From: Sthenelais limicola
Taxonomy: Eukaryota; Annelida; Polychaeta; Phyllodocida; Sigalionidae
DNA: 64,000 nt
Assembly: GCA_942159475.1 (NCBI GenBank)
Contig: OW804097.1
Coordinates: 110,856,582 to 110,920,581, forward strand
Direction: 5' to 3'
The translations under genes were made by a program, and so were the position numbers. Below are positions 54,062-63,795 of this stretch, in pieces. Position 1 is the stretch's first letter. Each line of letters starts with the position of its first letter. The notes below the pieces were generated by a model. That model was not told the origin of the DNA. It was given only the letters and a program-made list of their open reading frames with translations, and did no database searches.

Positions 54062-54358
54062 TTGGCATCTATTAGAGTCCCTTTTTGGCAAAGGAAATTG
54101 TTTTGTGGATCAGGATTGTTTTAATTGTGGGTGAGACAAATAACATGATGACCCAGAGTGAACGACAGACATACAAACTACTATCATTTCTTGTCATTCT
54201 GTATCGGCATTGAAGCATAGATTATATATATAAAGGCTTAGAATTAGCCATAGCAATTAACTGCTCAGAACGGTAAACATATTAGCTCTATTATACATGC
54301 CATGCAATCCTTAAATTCCATTCCCAGACTTGCGTCTGTTGGTAATGTGGGAGTGTGT

Positions 54359-54502
54359 AGTCTAGGCTCAGAACCTATCAGATCTCTTCAAACTAAGGGA
54401 ATCTGGGACCGCAAAATCCCATTAAAATCCCATTAGGACGGTAGTGGTTGGGCTATACTCCAGGGTTGGGAAAGCCATTGACATACCGATCTCATCTGAT
54501 AT
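54359..54502 (+). mobile_element. TIR-B element, rearranged
   Basis: AGTCTAGGCTCAGAACCTAT joins to CTTCAAACTAAGGGAATCTG, then CCATTAGGACGGTAGTGG to CATACCGATCTCATCTGAT. Both ends are altered. Confidence 0.6.
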
Positions 54503-54873
54503 GATAACACTGCATATCCATATCCTTATTTTTAACAGATTTTTATTTTCCCGAAAATTTCACAATCGTGATAGGTTTCATTCCGAGACAAAAGGTCATA
54601 CATAATACAGAATTTAAATCATACATCGAAATTAAAAAATTCTGTTCATACTCCACTCTTGGGAATGTGTTGCGCATCGTAAATAAATATGTGAATGTCA
54701 ATCAACTCTTTGTGGTTGTCTTTTATAGTAAAAATGGACATGTTGGTCCTATACTTAAACATTGATTTTGATTTGATTTGTTTTGATTTGATTTGAAAAA
54801 TATTTTATTCAGGGAGACATACATTTTGTAATTAAACGATGTTCTCAGTATAGCCTGAACATGCGCAACTGTT
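54503..54873. other. Unique stretch with a LINE-like tail
   Basis: TTTTGATTTGATTTG repeats (about 54766-54796) before AAAATATTTTATTCAGG resemble a minus-strand LINE 3' end. The 65-codon ORF before it is unsupported. Confidence 0.35.
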
Positions 54874-55108
54874 GGGTCAGATTTTCAGAAAATGTACAAT
54901 TCAACTTCGCTAATCTTCTCAAATAACCCAAATTTTAGACGAAAATAAACTTCAAAATACAGTTCAACCTAACCAAACAGATTGCTAGAATAAATGCAAT
55001 GCCGAATATCCTCGAATTTACCTAGCATTGACCAAATTCCAGCCTAATTTAGCAGAATTTACTAAATGTGTATAGCTGCCAATTGTACATTTTCTGAAAA
55101 TCTGACCC
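54874..55108. mobile_element. TIR-A element, full length, 4-bp duplication
   Basis: GGGTCAGATTTTCAGAAAAT to GAAAATCTGACCC, with TGTT at 54870-54873 and 55109-55112. It closely resembles the copy at 53442. Confidence 0.85.
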
Positions 55109-55472
55109 TGTTATTGGTGCTTGCTCGAATGACGACGCAAATATTGACATTGAACCCATTCCTATGCAATCAATCATTCATAGCTTCTGAAATGTGTCCA
55201 TTGATGCAATGATTAACGTTTAGTGCATATGAGTGCTAGATATATAGTTAGGGCTTAATGACCTGTCAGCCCTTCAGTGGGTAATAATGGACATGGGCCA
55301 TTTGCAGCTCCTTTTCTGATTGTGCTCACTACATTGGAGCTGAATACTGGCCATATACAAGCTGAATGCAGGCTTTTATGATGTTTAGTCTGCATTTATG
55401 GCGGTACTGGATAGGTATGAAGGAGTGGTATATATGTATAGAGACAAAAGTGCCCAACCAGTATAGGCTGAG
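55109..55472. other. Unique stretch, nothing recognised
   Basis: No gene. Confidence 0.45.
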
Positions 55473-55824
55473 AATAGGGGATTTGCATAGCCGCCATTTT
55501 GAATCTTGATTCGCATGGAATTATGGGACTAACAGTACAGTCTAAAATCTATAGAAAACATGCCATGTTCAGCATGGAATATTTATCAATGCTCTAACAT
55601 CTCTATATCCATTTGTGTTACAAGTTTCCATGACACAAGGCCCCATCTTTCCCATCATGCATTTGGTTTTCATAGATCATTCATACAAGCTATGACATTG
55701 ATGAAAACATTCTTGAAATTTTCGATAAAAATGTGGCCAAATATTTGTATGTCAGATTTCATCAGAATCCATCCCAGCATGCACTGCTGTAGACATGCGC
55801 AGTGAGACATGCAAATACCCTATT
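55473..55824 (-). mobile_element. TIR-C element, full length
   Basis: AATAGGGGATTTGCATAGCC to GACATGCAAATACCCTATT, 352 bp. GAG on both sides fits a 3-bp duplication. The ORF inside is not a gene. Confidence 0.8.
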
Positions 55825-55825
55825 G

Positions 55826-55990
55826 AGAAAGTCCCTCTAAACGGAGGGAAAGCCTCTCACTCCAAACCGCAAAATGCATTTATAATCTCATTAAGACGCC
55901 TACTCCAGGGCTGGGGCAGCCATTAGCGCAGTAGGCGTCCAATCATTGACATGTCATTTGTATCTTATCTGAGAGGCTGTGAGCCTAGAC
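55826..55990 (+). mobile_element. TIR-B element, left terminus missing
   Basis: GAAAGTCCCTCTAAACGGAG to GAGGCTGTGAGCCTAGAC. It abuts the TIR-C copy. Confidence 0.75.
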
Positions 55991-56640
55991 AGTTCCATAT
56001 TACAAGCGGGCGTATTGATTGCAGTGAGTCAGCGTAGTGAAAGAACAAATCGCATAACCCAAGTGTAATATGAAATTTGGAGATCGCCTGAGGGTACTTT
56101 TGTATTTATTACAACTTTCTTGATATTCATTGCGAAAAAATAGTGAATTTCAATGTTTACACCAGTCTACTTACACCCCCATTCCCAGTTACTGTGTGGC
56201 AGGCCATACCACAGGCTGCAGGTGGTATATAACAGCACCAATGCTGTAGCCTATGGCATTCCATATTACCCGCTAGAAAGATTCTATAGACCTACTCCTT
56301 CAAATGCGACCTTACAGCAAATCATTACATCATCCCATTTTCTAATATTTCAGATGACCAAATTGTTACGGAACCCTCGATGAAACGCGACACGTTCTTT
56401 TGATCTTTTGATATTCAAAACACTTGTAGATGTTAGAATTATTATCATTGCTCAAAATAACCAATACTCTTTGCATCATACTAATTGGATGTCTACCTTT
56501 ATCGAATGAGTCTCTCTAAATTTCTCCAATCATGATAATTGAAAACGATGAAAAGGCATTTAAATGTTACAAAAAACGATGATTATGATCTCCTTTGTAA
56601 CTATAGGGAGCGAAACTGAGGTATCTATGGATACTTTCAG
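55991..56640. other. Unique stretch upstream of the candidate exon at 56641
   Basis: A 76-codon ORF (56153-56383) has fairly balanced composition (NSTNAVAYGIPYYPLERFY), but no clear splice borders. It could hold an upstream exon. Confidence 0.35.
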
Positions 56641-56782
56641 GTGAAAGCCTGGGCTAGTGATTCCTATGTTAATTGGCAAAGCAATCCCAACGATCCTGCT
56701 ATGAACAGGTATAGTGGAAGACCTTGTAAACCCTTCACTGCATTTCTGGAATACGAGAATGGGTATTTAGCATGCAGGGGAG
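56641..56782 (+). CDS. Candidate internal exon (142 bp), host gene of unknown identity
   Basis: Acceptor CTATGGATACTTTCAG ends at 56640, and a perfect donor (GGAG then GTGAGT) begins at 56783. Only one frame is open: VKAWASDSYVNWQSNPNDPA, MNRYSGRPCKPFTAFLEYEN, GYLACRG. It starts at phase 0 and ends at phase 1. The peptide has two cysteines, several aromatic residues and NDP/RPCKPF turns, resembling a folded extracellular or enzyme domain, but no family was recognised. The sequence matches no repeat in the window. The two other frames carry early stops. It is the best-supported host exon here. Its neighbours in the transcript are unknown; the 38728 exon has a compatible phase. Confidence 0.55.
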
Positions 56783-56844
56783 GTGAGTTTACCCCTCCTC
56801 TTGACTTCCCTATTCTGATTGACTCATGTAAGGCCTGATGTTGG

Positions 56845-56891
56845 GTGGTAGGGGGTGGTAGGGGTGATGGTGATGGGGGGGGGGGGGGGTA
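56845..56891. repeat. G-rich simple repeat
   Basis: GGGTGGTAGGGGGTGG-type units ending in a run of about fourteen G. A potential G-quadruplex just 3' of the candidate exon's donor. Confidence 0.8.
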
Positions 56892-57299
56892 AGGTAGACC
56901 AAGAAATAAAAGAGGCTGGGGTGAAAGAATCTAGTGTACCAGTGGAAGACCACCTTGAGGTGAACTAGTCCTGGTAAAAAATGTAAAAGAAATTAAAAGA
57001 ATTGACCATATATCCACTACATTGATTCATAATAGTTCTTTCTAATAGCCACGCGAAGTGTATGGAGTAAAAGGATTTGCTGCAATAAAGATATTTTCTC
57101 TTTGATTGATATAGAAGGCATTGATTAGGTTTAATATCCATAGAAGTGTGTGGGCACGAAAGATCATAAACCTCCTCATCAAAGCGATATTTGCGACATT
57201 TCAGTTTTTCTCTAAGGTTCAGTTACTAAATTTCAAGGGAGGATTTCAAGGAGCATCTGGTTCATTTGTCCTTTAAAGATATTGATATGATAACATTTA
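56892..57299. other. Unique stretch, nothing recognised
   Basis: No gene. Confidence 0.45.
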
Positions 57300-57407
57300 A
57301 GGCCCTAGTCCACTAAGCCGATTCTCATGTGATTTTGCACCGCACAGGACTCTCTTCCACTTGATACTGTGAGAATCGCATGAGAATCGGCTTAGTGGAC
57401 AAGGCCC
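57300..57407. mobile_element. Family H hairpin element
   Basis: A 108-bp element with arms GGCCCTAGTCCACTAAGCCG and CGGCTTAGTGGACAAGGCCC. TA on both sides (57298-57299, 57408-57409). Confidence 0.8.
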
Positions 57408-57896
57408 TACAGACATTGTATCTATGGATATATCAGACCTGTAGCAATAAGTAAATCTTTGATGAACCACATTTTAGTTTTTTCACTGTTCAGTTGGTGA
57501 ATATCATGTTACTGACATGATAGGGAATATTTCAAGTGGCAACCAGTTAACAGATTATAGACACTATATGGATATATATAAGACCTATAGCGATAAGTAA
57601 AACTTTGATGAACAACGTTTTAGTGGTTACTATATGTACGCATGCATGTTTTGGGCAAAAACAAAATCAGAAATATGAACGAGCTAGACACAAAAATCTC
57701 CCGATCCGATTAGCATTGAGTAAGGGAGGAGGTGGAGGGGCAAGGGATCCCCAGGGAAGGGGAGATAGCATGTGGAGAGGGGGAATGAGTGTTTGAGGGA
57801 GCAAATAGAATGGGGAGGATGCGTGACAGGGCGCTACCATCCACTAGATGATCCATTTGGGAGGCACAGGATGGGGAAGGGTGGTCAGACATACCA
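57408..57896. other. Unique stretch, no gene recognised
   Basis: A short direct repeat lies here: TATGGATATATCAGACCTGT (57423) and TATGGATATATATAAGACCT (57567), each followed by AGTAAA and TTTGATGAAC. It may be a local duplication of about 144 bp. Confidence 0.4.
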
Positions 57897-58121
57897 GGGT
57901 TAGATCTTCAAAAAGTGTACAACTGGACTTCACTAATCCCCTCAAATAACCCAAATGTAAGACGAAAATCAGGTTCAAAACATAACCAGACAGATTTATT
58001 GAATGAATACATTACAGAATAAATTCAGATGTACCTAGTATTTATCAATTTCCACTCTAATTTAGCAAAATTTGATAGATGTGTAGAACTGTAGATTGTG
58101 CATTTTCTAAAAATCTGACCC
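57897..58121. mobile_element. TIR-A element, full length, 4-bp duplication
   Basis: GGGTTAGATCTTCAAAAAGT to AAAAATCTGACCC, with ACCA at 57893-57896 and 58122-58125. Confidence 0.8.
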
Positions 58122-58171
58122 ACCATGTGAAATGGGACGGGGGATTTCTGTGAAAATACTGCTTCTTCCTC

Positions 58172-58385
58172 CAGTCTGGCGAAAAGATGAGTGAGTCTCT
58201 TCAAACGGAGGGAAAGCCTCTCGCCTCAAACCGCAAAGTGCCATTATAATGCCATTAAGACCCCAAAATGTCATTATAATCCCATAAGAACACCTAGTCC
58301 TAGGTCAAGTAACCGATTAGCGAAGTAGGCATCCAATGACTGACATACCATTCTTATCTGGTCTGAGGGTTTGTGCCTAAAGACT
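58172..58385 (+). mobile_element. TIR-B2 element, full length
   Basis: CAGTCTGGCGAAAAGATGAG to TGAGGGTTTGTGCCTAAAGA and CTG. Confidence 0.75.
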
Positions 58386-58720
58386 GCCTCCTCACTCCCC
58401 ACATCTTCCCTGGTTCTCTCTCCCCTTCTCCCACTGTCTCTCTCTTTCTGTTTCCTCCTCTTATACACCTCCCACACTCCCTGCTCCCCCTCTTTCTTTC
58501 TTTCTTTCTTTCTCTGCCTCTCTGTCTCTCTTTCCTTCTCCCTTTTTTTCTCTCTCTGTCCCTCCTTATCTCTCTTTTTCTGTTTCCTCCTCCTCCTATA
58601 TCCTCGCCACTCCCTCCTTTTCCCCGCTCTCTTTCTTTCTCTGCCTCTCTGTGTCTCTTTCCTTCTACATTTCTCTCTGTCTGTCCTTCTCTTCCTCTCT
58701 CAGCTTCTCTCCCTCATCAT
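58386..58720. repeat. Pyrimidine-rich tract, (CTTT)n/(CTCT)n
   Basis: Almost pure C/T with a TTTCTTTCTTTC run near 58495. A sub-block (TCTCTTTTTCTGTTTCCTCC) recurs at about 58440 and 58570. The ORFs over it are not genes. Confidence 0.85.
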
Positions 58721-59573
58721 AAGCATCATAACATTGCTCTATAATAAATCTCGTTTAATCATCTAGATATGTGTTTGTGTGTGCCATTCTGGAGAAGGTG
58801 TGTTGTAAACATGTTGACACTAATGTTGCTCCTGTGCCCAGCATAAAATCTGCCACTGCCACTTGCTTGCCATTCCGTATGGGACAGTATCGCTCATAGA
58901 TGATGAATGCGATAGGAAGGGAGGGATCGAGAGGGTCTGGGAGGGGGAGGGGGTAATCGAGGAAAGGGCTTGCGGAGTAGGGAACTGAGATTGCATGAGA
59001 AGGCTGCTGGGGTGAGATGGGGTGGGGTGGGATGGGGGTGAGAATAAGGGGTGGGAGGAGACCATGTTGTTTATCTCTTCCCAGTTCTGAGGCACAGTCT
59101 AAGTGAGAAATACGGAGAGGGGTGTTAGGTGTTGAGAGGATTCTTACCCAGAGCTGACATCTCACGGGAAACTGTAAAACTACTGGTTTCCGAACTGTGC
59201 TGGGTGGCAGCCTACTATGATTATTACTAAACCGTGTTTATTTCATCTATTTCGCAGGGTTAACATGATTTTCAGCTTATAAATTTCTCAATGAAGGAAG
59301 GATAGATAAATAAATAAAGATTATTCTAAACATTTAGACTAAGCTTTAGAATTATGTACCATACAGGAAAGGGCAGGGTATGCATCCATAAAAATACAAT
59401 TATATGTGATGACAATATAATCAATACTTACATTATATATTGAATTGGCTTTTAATCATTTTTCAAGTTATTGATAGTCGACTATACAAGATACATAAAT
59501 AGGCTAATAGGGGAAGGACGCAGATTATTTAATGCTCCCCATTCACGTATACTATAATATATATAATATAGTC
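58721..59573. other. Unique stretch with G-rich patch and an unsupported minus-strand ORF
   Basis: The minus-strand ORF at 58755-59165 includes AFIIYERYCPIRNGKQVAVA, then a low-complexity serine/proline part. No splice sites or domain, so it is left uncalled. Confidence 0.35.
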
Positions 59574-59695
59574 AAGGTCCATTCCCATTACCATGACTGT
59601 CCGGCCGATACTTGCCGGCTGTAATACTTCAACATTGTATTTTTTGCCGTGCGGCAGCCGTACACCAATCGGCCATTGTATTGTGAATGGGCCTT
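59574..59695. mobile_element. Short TIR element, single copy
   Basis: AAGGTCCATTCCCATTACCA at the left pairs imperfectly with TATTGTGAATGGGCCTT at the right, and GGCCGAT with ATCGGCC. The centre has a second stem (GCCGGCTG/CGGCAGCC). Confidence 0.5.
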
Positions 59696-60767
59696 ATTAG
59701 GCTACTATCAGTATCTTTGTAATAACAAAAAGCCAGGATTCTTCATTTTATCATCTCTTATCAATATATGTTGTTCATTTGATCTATATGGTATTTAAAA
59801 CGTTTGAATAAATATAATATTAACTTAGCTGTAGTATAAAGGAAGGATGTTAATCTATCCCTATCCTCTCGACACTTTAATATAGAAACTTAACTCAGGA
59901 CACAACGAAAACCACATTATTTCGTGAGCGTGTATCTGTTTTGATAACATGAATACAAATATTTGACAAAAGAAAATGCAGGAAGGTGCAGGAAAGTGCA
60001 GGAAGGAGATGGGCCTAGTGGTGTCGAGGAAGCGTAACAAAATGTTTCCCTTTGACACACGGTGGCGACACTGTACCAGTCTTCGACATTCACAAGGAGC
60101 TGGTAATATAAAGGCTACCAGCCGTCCGTGCCGAGCAACGAGAACGGAGGTATGGGAACAACGTTAATCATAATAAAGAGCTACAAAGATTATTTTCGTA
60201 TCTTTTATAGGAATTAATGTTTGTAGGGACGTTCCCGCATGGATTGGGGCATCAAAATCTAACAAAAGTTAAATATGCACCAAGATGGATTTAAATGGAT
60301 AGATCTATACTGTTCTCGGATGTCTAACCGCACGCGAAAATGTCCTTAGGCCAAATAAAATAGGTGTGTTTCCGATTTGTATAGGTGAAAACTAGGTATG
60401 GGGGTGTGGTAACTTTTATTAAATTTTATTTTAGGAACCCACCTTCCAGGAACTGAAAATAAATGTATTATTTCTTGTATCAATAGGTGTTTTAAACAAG
60501 AGATGTACCTTTAAAGCGTTGTGGGTATAACCAGAAATATAAAAAAATAAGTATTAGGTGGGGTAGGTTTTTCCAGGGTTTAAGTAAATCGGGATCACAC
60601 ATATTAGAGCAGACTTACTGGAATACACATGTTACTTGTTACACAATATAGATTTGCTACAATTTATGAGATGCATCTCTATATATCCGGGTGGAGCATT
60701 ATTGTGTGGAGGTCCTATAGTGAGGAGCATAGTGTGTTCACTGTAATATTGTGATAAGGTTGAGCAT
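59696..60767. other. Unique stretch, no gene recognised
   Basis: GTGCAGGAA is repeated three times near 59987-60005. The 63-codon ORF following is not supported. Confidence 0.4.
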
Positions 60768-61120
60768 CTATAGTCTCTCCAAAAGGTAGTTGACACGGGA
60801 TTCCTTTAAGCCTTTATGAAGAAGGAAAAATTGGCGATTTTTAACTTTAAACCTTTGCCCCCCGAATCGCAAACAGCGACCATGCCCAAATATACAGGGT
60901 ATTGTATTGCGCTGCCTCTGTTTCATGTGCAGCAGCTGTTGTTTTGCTCATGAGGAAGCAAGAGCTGGCTCTGTTTCGCCATGGTTGATTGCAAAGAACG
61001 GCTCGCTGGGCAAAGGGTTGACAGCTCCTTGTCATAAATAGAATTCAAAAATCCCCCACTTTTCCCTCTTCTTAAAGGCATAAGAAATCGCGTGTCAATT
61101 ACTTTTCGGACAGACTATAG
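60768..61120. mobile_element. Family N: 353-bp element with ~54-bp imperfect TIRs
   Basis: Left CTATAGTCTCTCCAAAAGGT and the reverse complement of the right, CTATAGTCTGTCCGAAAAGT, align and continue through AGTTGACACGGGATT/AATTGACACGCGATT for about 54 bp. TATA-centred ends suggest a TA-targeting Tc1/mariner-type element. No transposase. Confidence 0.7.
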
Positions 61121-61346
61121 CCGTACTTCCCGCCCATGCTGTCCCTCACGCCGTGCTGTGCTTGATAGACAGCCGAGCCGCCACAGAACCACTCCTTGTA
61201 AAATCATAATGAACCATAAATTGTTTGTGCTGTCACCTGGTTTGTGGTATAGGAACAAGCCCCGCCACACGTCGGATCCGTCTATAGACATCCTCCGCCC
61301 TCTCTCCACTTGGCGCAAATTCTTTTGGTTTTTTTCTTAATCTTCT

Positions 61347-61576
61347 CAGTCTAGGCCCAAAGATGAGAGAGTCCCTTCAAACGGAGCGAAAGCCTCTCGT
61401 CTCAAATCGCAAAGTGCCATTATAATTTCCATTAAGACCGCACAATGTCATTATAATCCCATTGGAATAATGTCCCATTGGAATGCCTAGTACTAGGCCA
61501 GGAAACTGGTTAGCGAAGTAGGCGTCCAATCTCTGATATGCGATTCTTATCTGATCTGAGGGTTTGGGCCTGGACT
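61347..61576 (+). mobile_element. TIR-B2 element, full length
   Basis: CAGTCTAGGCCCAAAGATGA to AGGGTTTGGGCCTGGACTG, 230 bp. A tandem slip, CCCATTGGAATAATG, lies in the middle. Confidence 0.8.
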
Positions 61577-61889
61577 GAAGAGTAGAAGTGGAGGAGTATA
61601 TTCTCGTTGATCTTCTCCCCCTCTTCTCCTAGCAGCAGCTGCTCTTCTTTTCACGTCTTCTCTCTCTCCCTCCTTCCCTCTCTTTTTCTTTGTTCTCCAT
61701 ATTAAATCTTGACTATCTCTCTATCTATCTCTCTATATCTATCACACATATTGCGATCTTTCTCTCTCGTGAGCGTTTAATTTAGTTAAATAGTTCTTCC
61801 CATCCTTTTCTTTATATGTAGGCCTATATTCTTCTCTTCTCCATCCCTCCCTCAGTCTCTTCCTCTTGATCTACATCCCTCTCCTTTTC
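61577..61889. repeat. Pyrimidine-rich stretch
   Basis: Discontinuous TCTCTC and TATCTATC runs (about 61640-61750 and 61830-61890) in unique sequence. No gene. Confidence 0.6.
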
Positions 61890-61943
61890 TCATAATACCC
61901 AAAGGCAAATAAAAGATTATTCAATTTAATTCAATTCAAAAAC
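61890..61943 (+). mobile_element. LINE 3' tail remnant
   Basis: CCCAAAGGCAAATAAAAGAT then ATTCAATTTAATTCAATTCA, similar in layout to 23395-23498. It abuts a TIR-D copy. Confidence 0.4.
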
Positions 61944-62445
61944 CGATTTTGAGATACCAGCAGCATATCTAAAAAGATGAGATCAAGCAATCCGACGATG
62001 TTAAACTTTCCGATGATGTTACTTTAAGTTAAACTAATAAGCTACATCTTTTTATGCTTGAACAAATAATTATTTCTATGTCTGTGCCGACTAATCACTA
62101 GTAAAAAGCAGTGAAATATATTCCCTTTGGATATCCTTTGAAATTCATATTACTGTAAACGCATTAATGTTCGCGCAGTATTTATTTTCGCGCAAGTTAT
62201 AATTATTGCATAAACAAGGTTTGAGACTTCTTTGCTGTGGGAATTTAAATCCGCGCGAAAAGGTTTCAAAGTACTTAGTGCGCGAAAATTTATCCGCACG
62301 AAAATAAATACGTTTACAGTATGTAATTATCTACTTAGTTGTCAAATTTAATACACACATTCAGACGACTAGGAGGGTCAATGAACCCAAAGATGAAAAT
62401 ATCGATTTTGCGACTTATGACTCTTTTTTTCTGTAACATGATAAA
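61944..62445 (-). mobile_element. TIR-D element split by a TA-type element
   Basis: CCGATTTTGAGATACCAGCA through GTGCCGACTAATCACTAGTA, a nested element at 62151-62321, then TGTAATTATCTACTTAGTTG to TTTGCGACTTATGACTCTTT and a degraded end. The left D terminus is missing. Confidence 0.65.
62151..62321. mobile_element. TA-type TIR element nested in TIR-D
   Basis: A 171-bp segment from TACTGTAAACGCATTAATGT to CGAAAATAAATACGTTTACA and GTA. The outer ends CTGTAAACG/CGTTTACAG are perfect; the inner arms TATTTATTTTCGCGC/GCACGAAAATAAATA also pair. The TA at each edge is the likely target duplication. Confidence 0.7.
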
Positions 62446-62765
62446 CCATGCTATTCTGCACTGAGTCTTAAAAAGTGAAATAATTATAGCCAAGTGACAG
62501 GGTGGCACGTCTAGTGAAGGTAGAGCGTCTGGCCGGCACGCTCCCGACGTCTGCCGGCTGAGATGCCGATCTATCACCGGCTAACTCCTCCCTGAAAGTT
62601 CATAAGTAGCCATAAAATTGTTCATCAGGAACCTTTCAGATACCATCCCCTTTCCTACTTACTACAGTGGCAGAACTCAAGTCTTATATGTCTAAGCTTA
62701 GAGTAATCTAAGGTCTAAGGGAATAGCCATCTTTACGAGCAAATGTATTCTGATTAACGGAATTG
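62446..62765. other. Unique stretch with a tRNA-like GC-rich patch
   Basis: At about 62500-62585, GTCTAGTGAAGGTAGAGCGT resembles a tRNA D-arm/A-box and the patch is GC-rich. The T-arm and acceptor stem do not fit, so it may be the decayed head of a tRNA-derived SINE. Confidence 0.3.
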
Positions 62766-63006
62766 CAGTCTAGGGTTCTCAGCCTGTCAGATAAGATAAG
62801 AATGCTTATCAGTGAGTGGATGCCTACTGCATTAATTAATGGATTTAATTTCCCGGTCCTGGAGAAGGCGTCCTAATGGGATTCTAATTTGATTTTTGAA
62901 TTAAGATATTTTTTATTCAAGAAGATTAATGAGATTCTAATGGCATTTTGCGGTTTGGGACGAGAGGCTTTCCCTCAGTTTGGAGGGACTCCGCTCTGAG
63001 CCTAGA
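62766..63006 (-). mobile_element. TIR-B element with a 44-bp retroposed insert
   Basis: CAGTCTAGGGTTCTCAGCCT to CTCCGCTCTGAGCCTAGA. The insert at 62889-62932 is flanked by GATTCTAAT (62880-62888, 62933-62941). Confidence 0.75.
62889..62932 (-). mobile_element. Very short LINE 3'-end insertion
   Basis: 44 bp. On the minus strand it reads through GAATAAAAAATATCTTAATT to a tail. The 9-bp direct repeat GATTCTAAT flanks it, consistent with an extremely 5'-truncated retroposition. Confidence 0.55.
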
Positions 63007-63100
63007 AAGATTAGATCTTCATCCTCTTTCCACTTTCGATTTCATTGGTATGAAAGTCTGCTGTCGTGGGTAACATATAGTTGCAATTGATGAACAGTTT

Positions 63101-63221
63101 AGCCTCTCAGATCAGATAGGAATGGTATGTCGGTGATTGGAAGCCTACTGCGCTAATGGCTTTCCCGGACTCGGATAGGCGTCATAATGGGATTCTAATG
63201 GCATTCTGCGGTTTGGAGCGA
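63101..63221 (-). mobile_element. TIR-B element, right part missing
   Basis: AGCCTCTCAGATCAGATAGG to GGCATTCTGCGGTTTGGAGC. Confidence 0.75.
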
Positions 63222-63638
63222 GTATATGTTAGTATAAGTTGTTATACACTGATCGATCGAGCTCAGACACAATATACTAATGACCTGTTATTTTTATTTT
63301 TTTATAATGACATGTTATTGAATATCATGGAGAATACACCATCTGGCTTGGTTGCTTTGGGTTTATTCATCTATAAGGAATAAAATATATGATATCATGG
63401 TCTGGTAATCCTATAAATAATTTGGCTTCCGTAAGGGGCCAATGAATCCATGCAAAGTCAATACTTCATATTCATATTTGAGACGAATACATACCAATGT
63501 GTACAAAGTAGGCTACAGGTAGGGCTATGTTGGCTGATAAAAAATGACCATAACCAATAAAGTGTCTGGTTAAACATGATATTCAATAGCGAGTATTTGA
63601 TTGTATACTTTAAGTGCAAGGGTCTTACTTGTGTAGTT
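63222..63638. other. Unique stretch, no gene recognised
   Basis: The 75-codon ORF (63156-63383) starts in the TIR-B copy and is not supported. Confidence 0.45.
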
Positions 63639-63795
63639 CAGTCTAGGCTCAGATTTGAGAGAGTCCCTCCAAACTGATGGAAAGCATCTAGCTCCAAACC
63701 ACAAAATGCCATTATAATCCCAGTAGGACGCCTACTCCTGGCTCGGGAAAATCATTAGCGCAGTAGGCGTCCAATCACTGATCTGAGAGGCTCTG
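63639..63795 (+). mobile_element. TIR-B element, right terminus incomplete
   Basis: CAGTCTAGGCTCAGATTTGA to ATCACTGATCTGAGAGGCTC. A ~20-bp deletion removes CATACCATTCTTAT. Confidence 0.75.

Noticed and set aside
58371..58766. Two overlapping ORFs of 123-131 codons
   Set aside because: Low-complexity readings of a pyrimidine tract.
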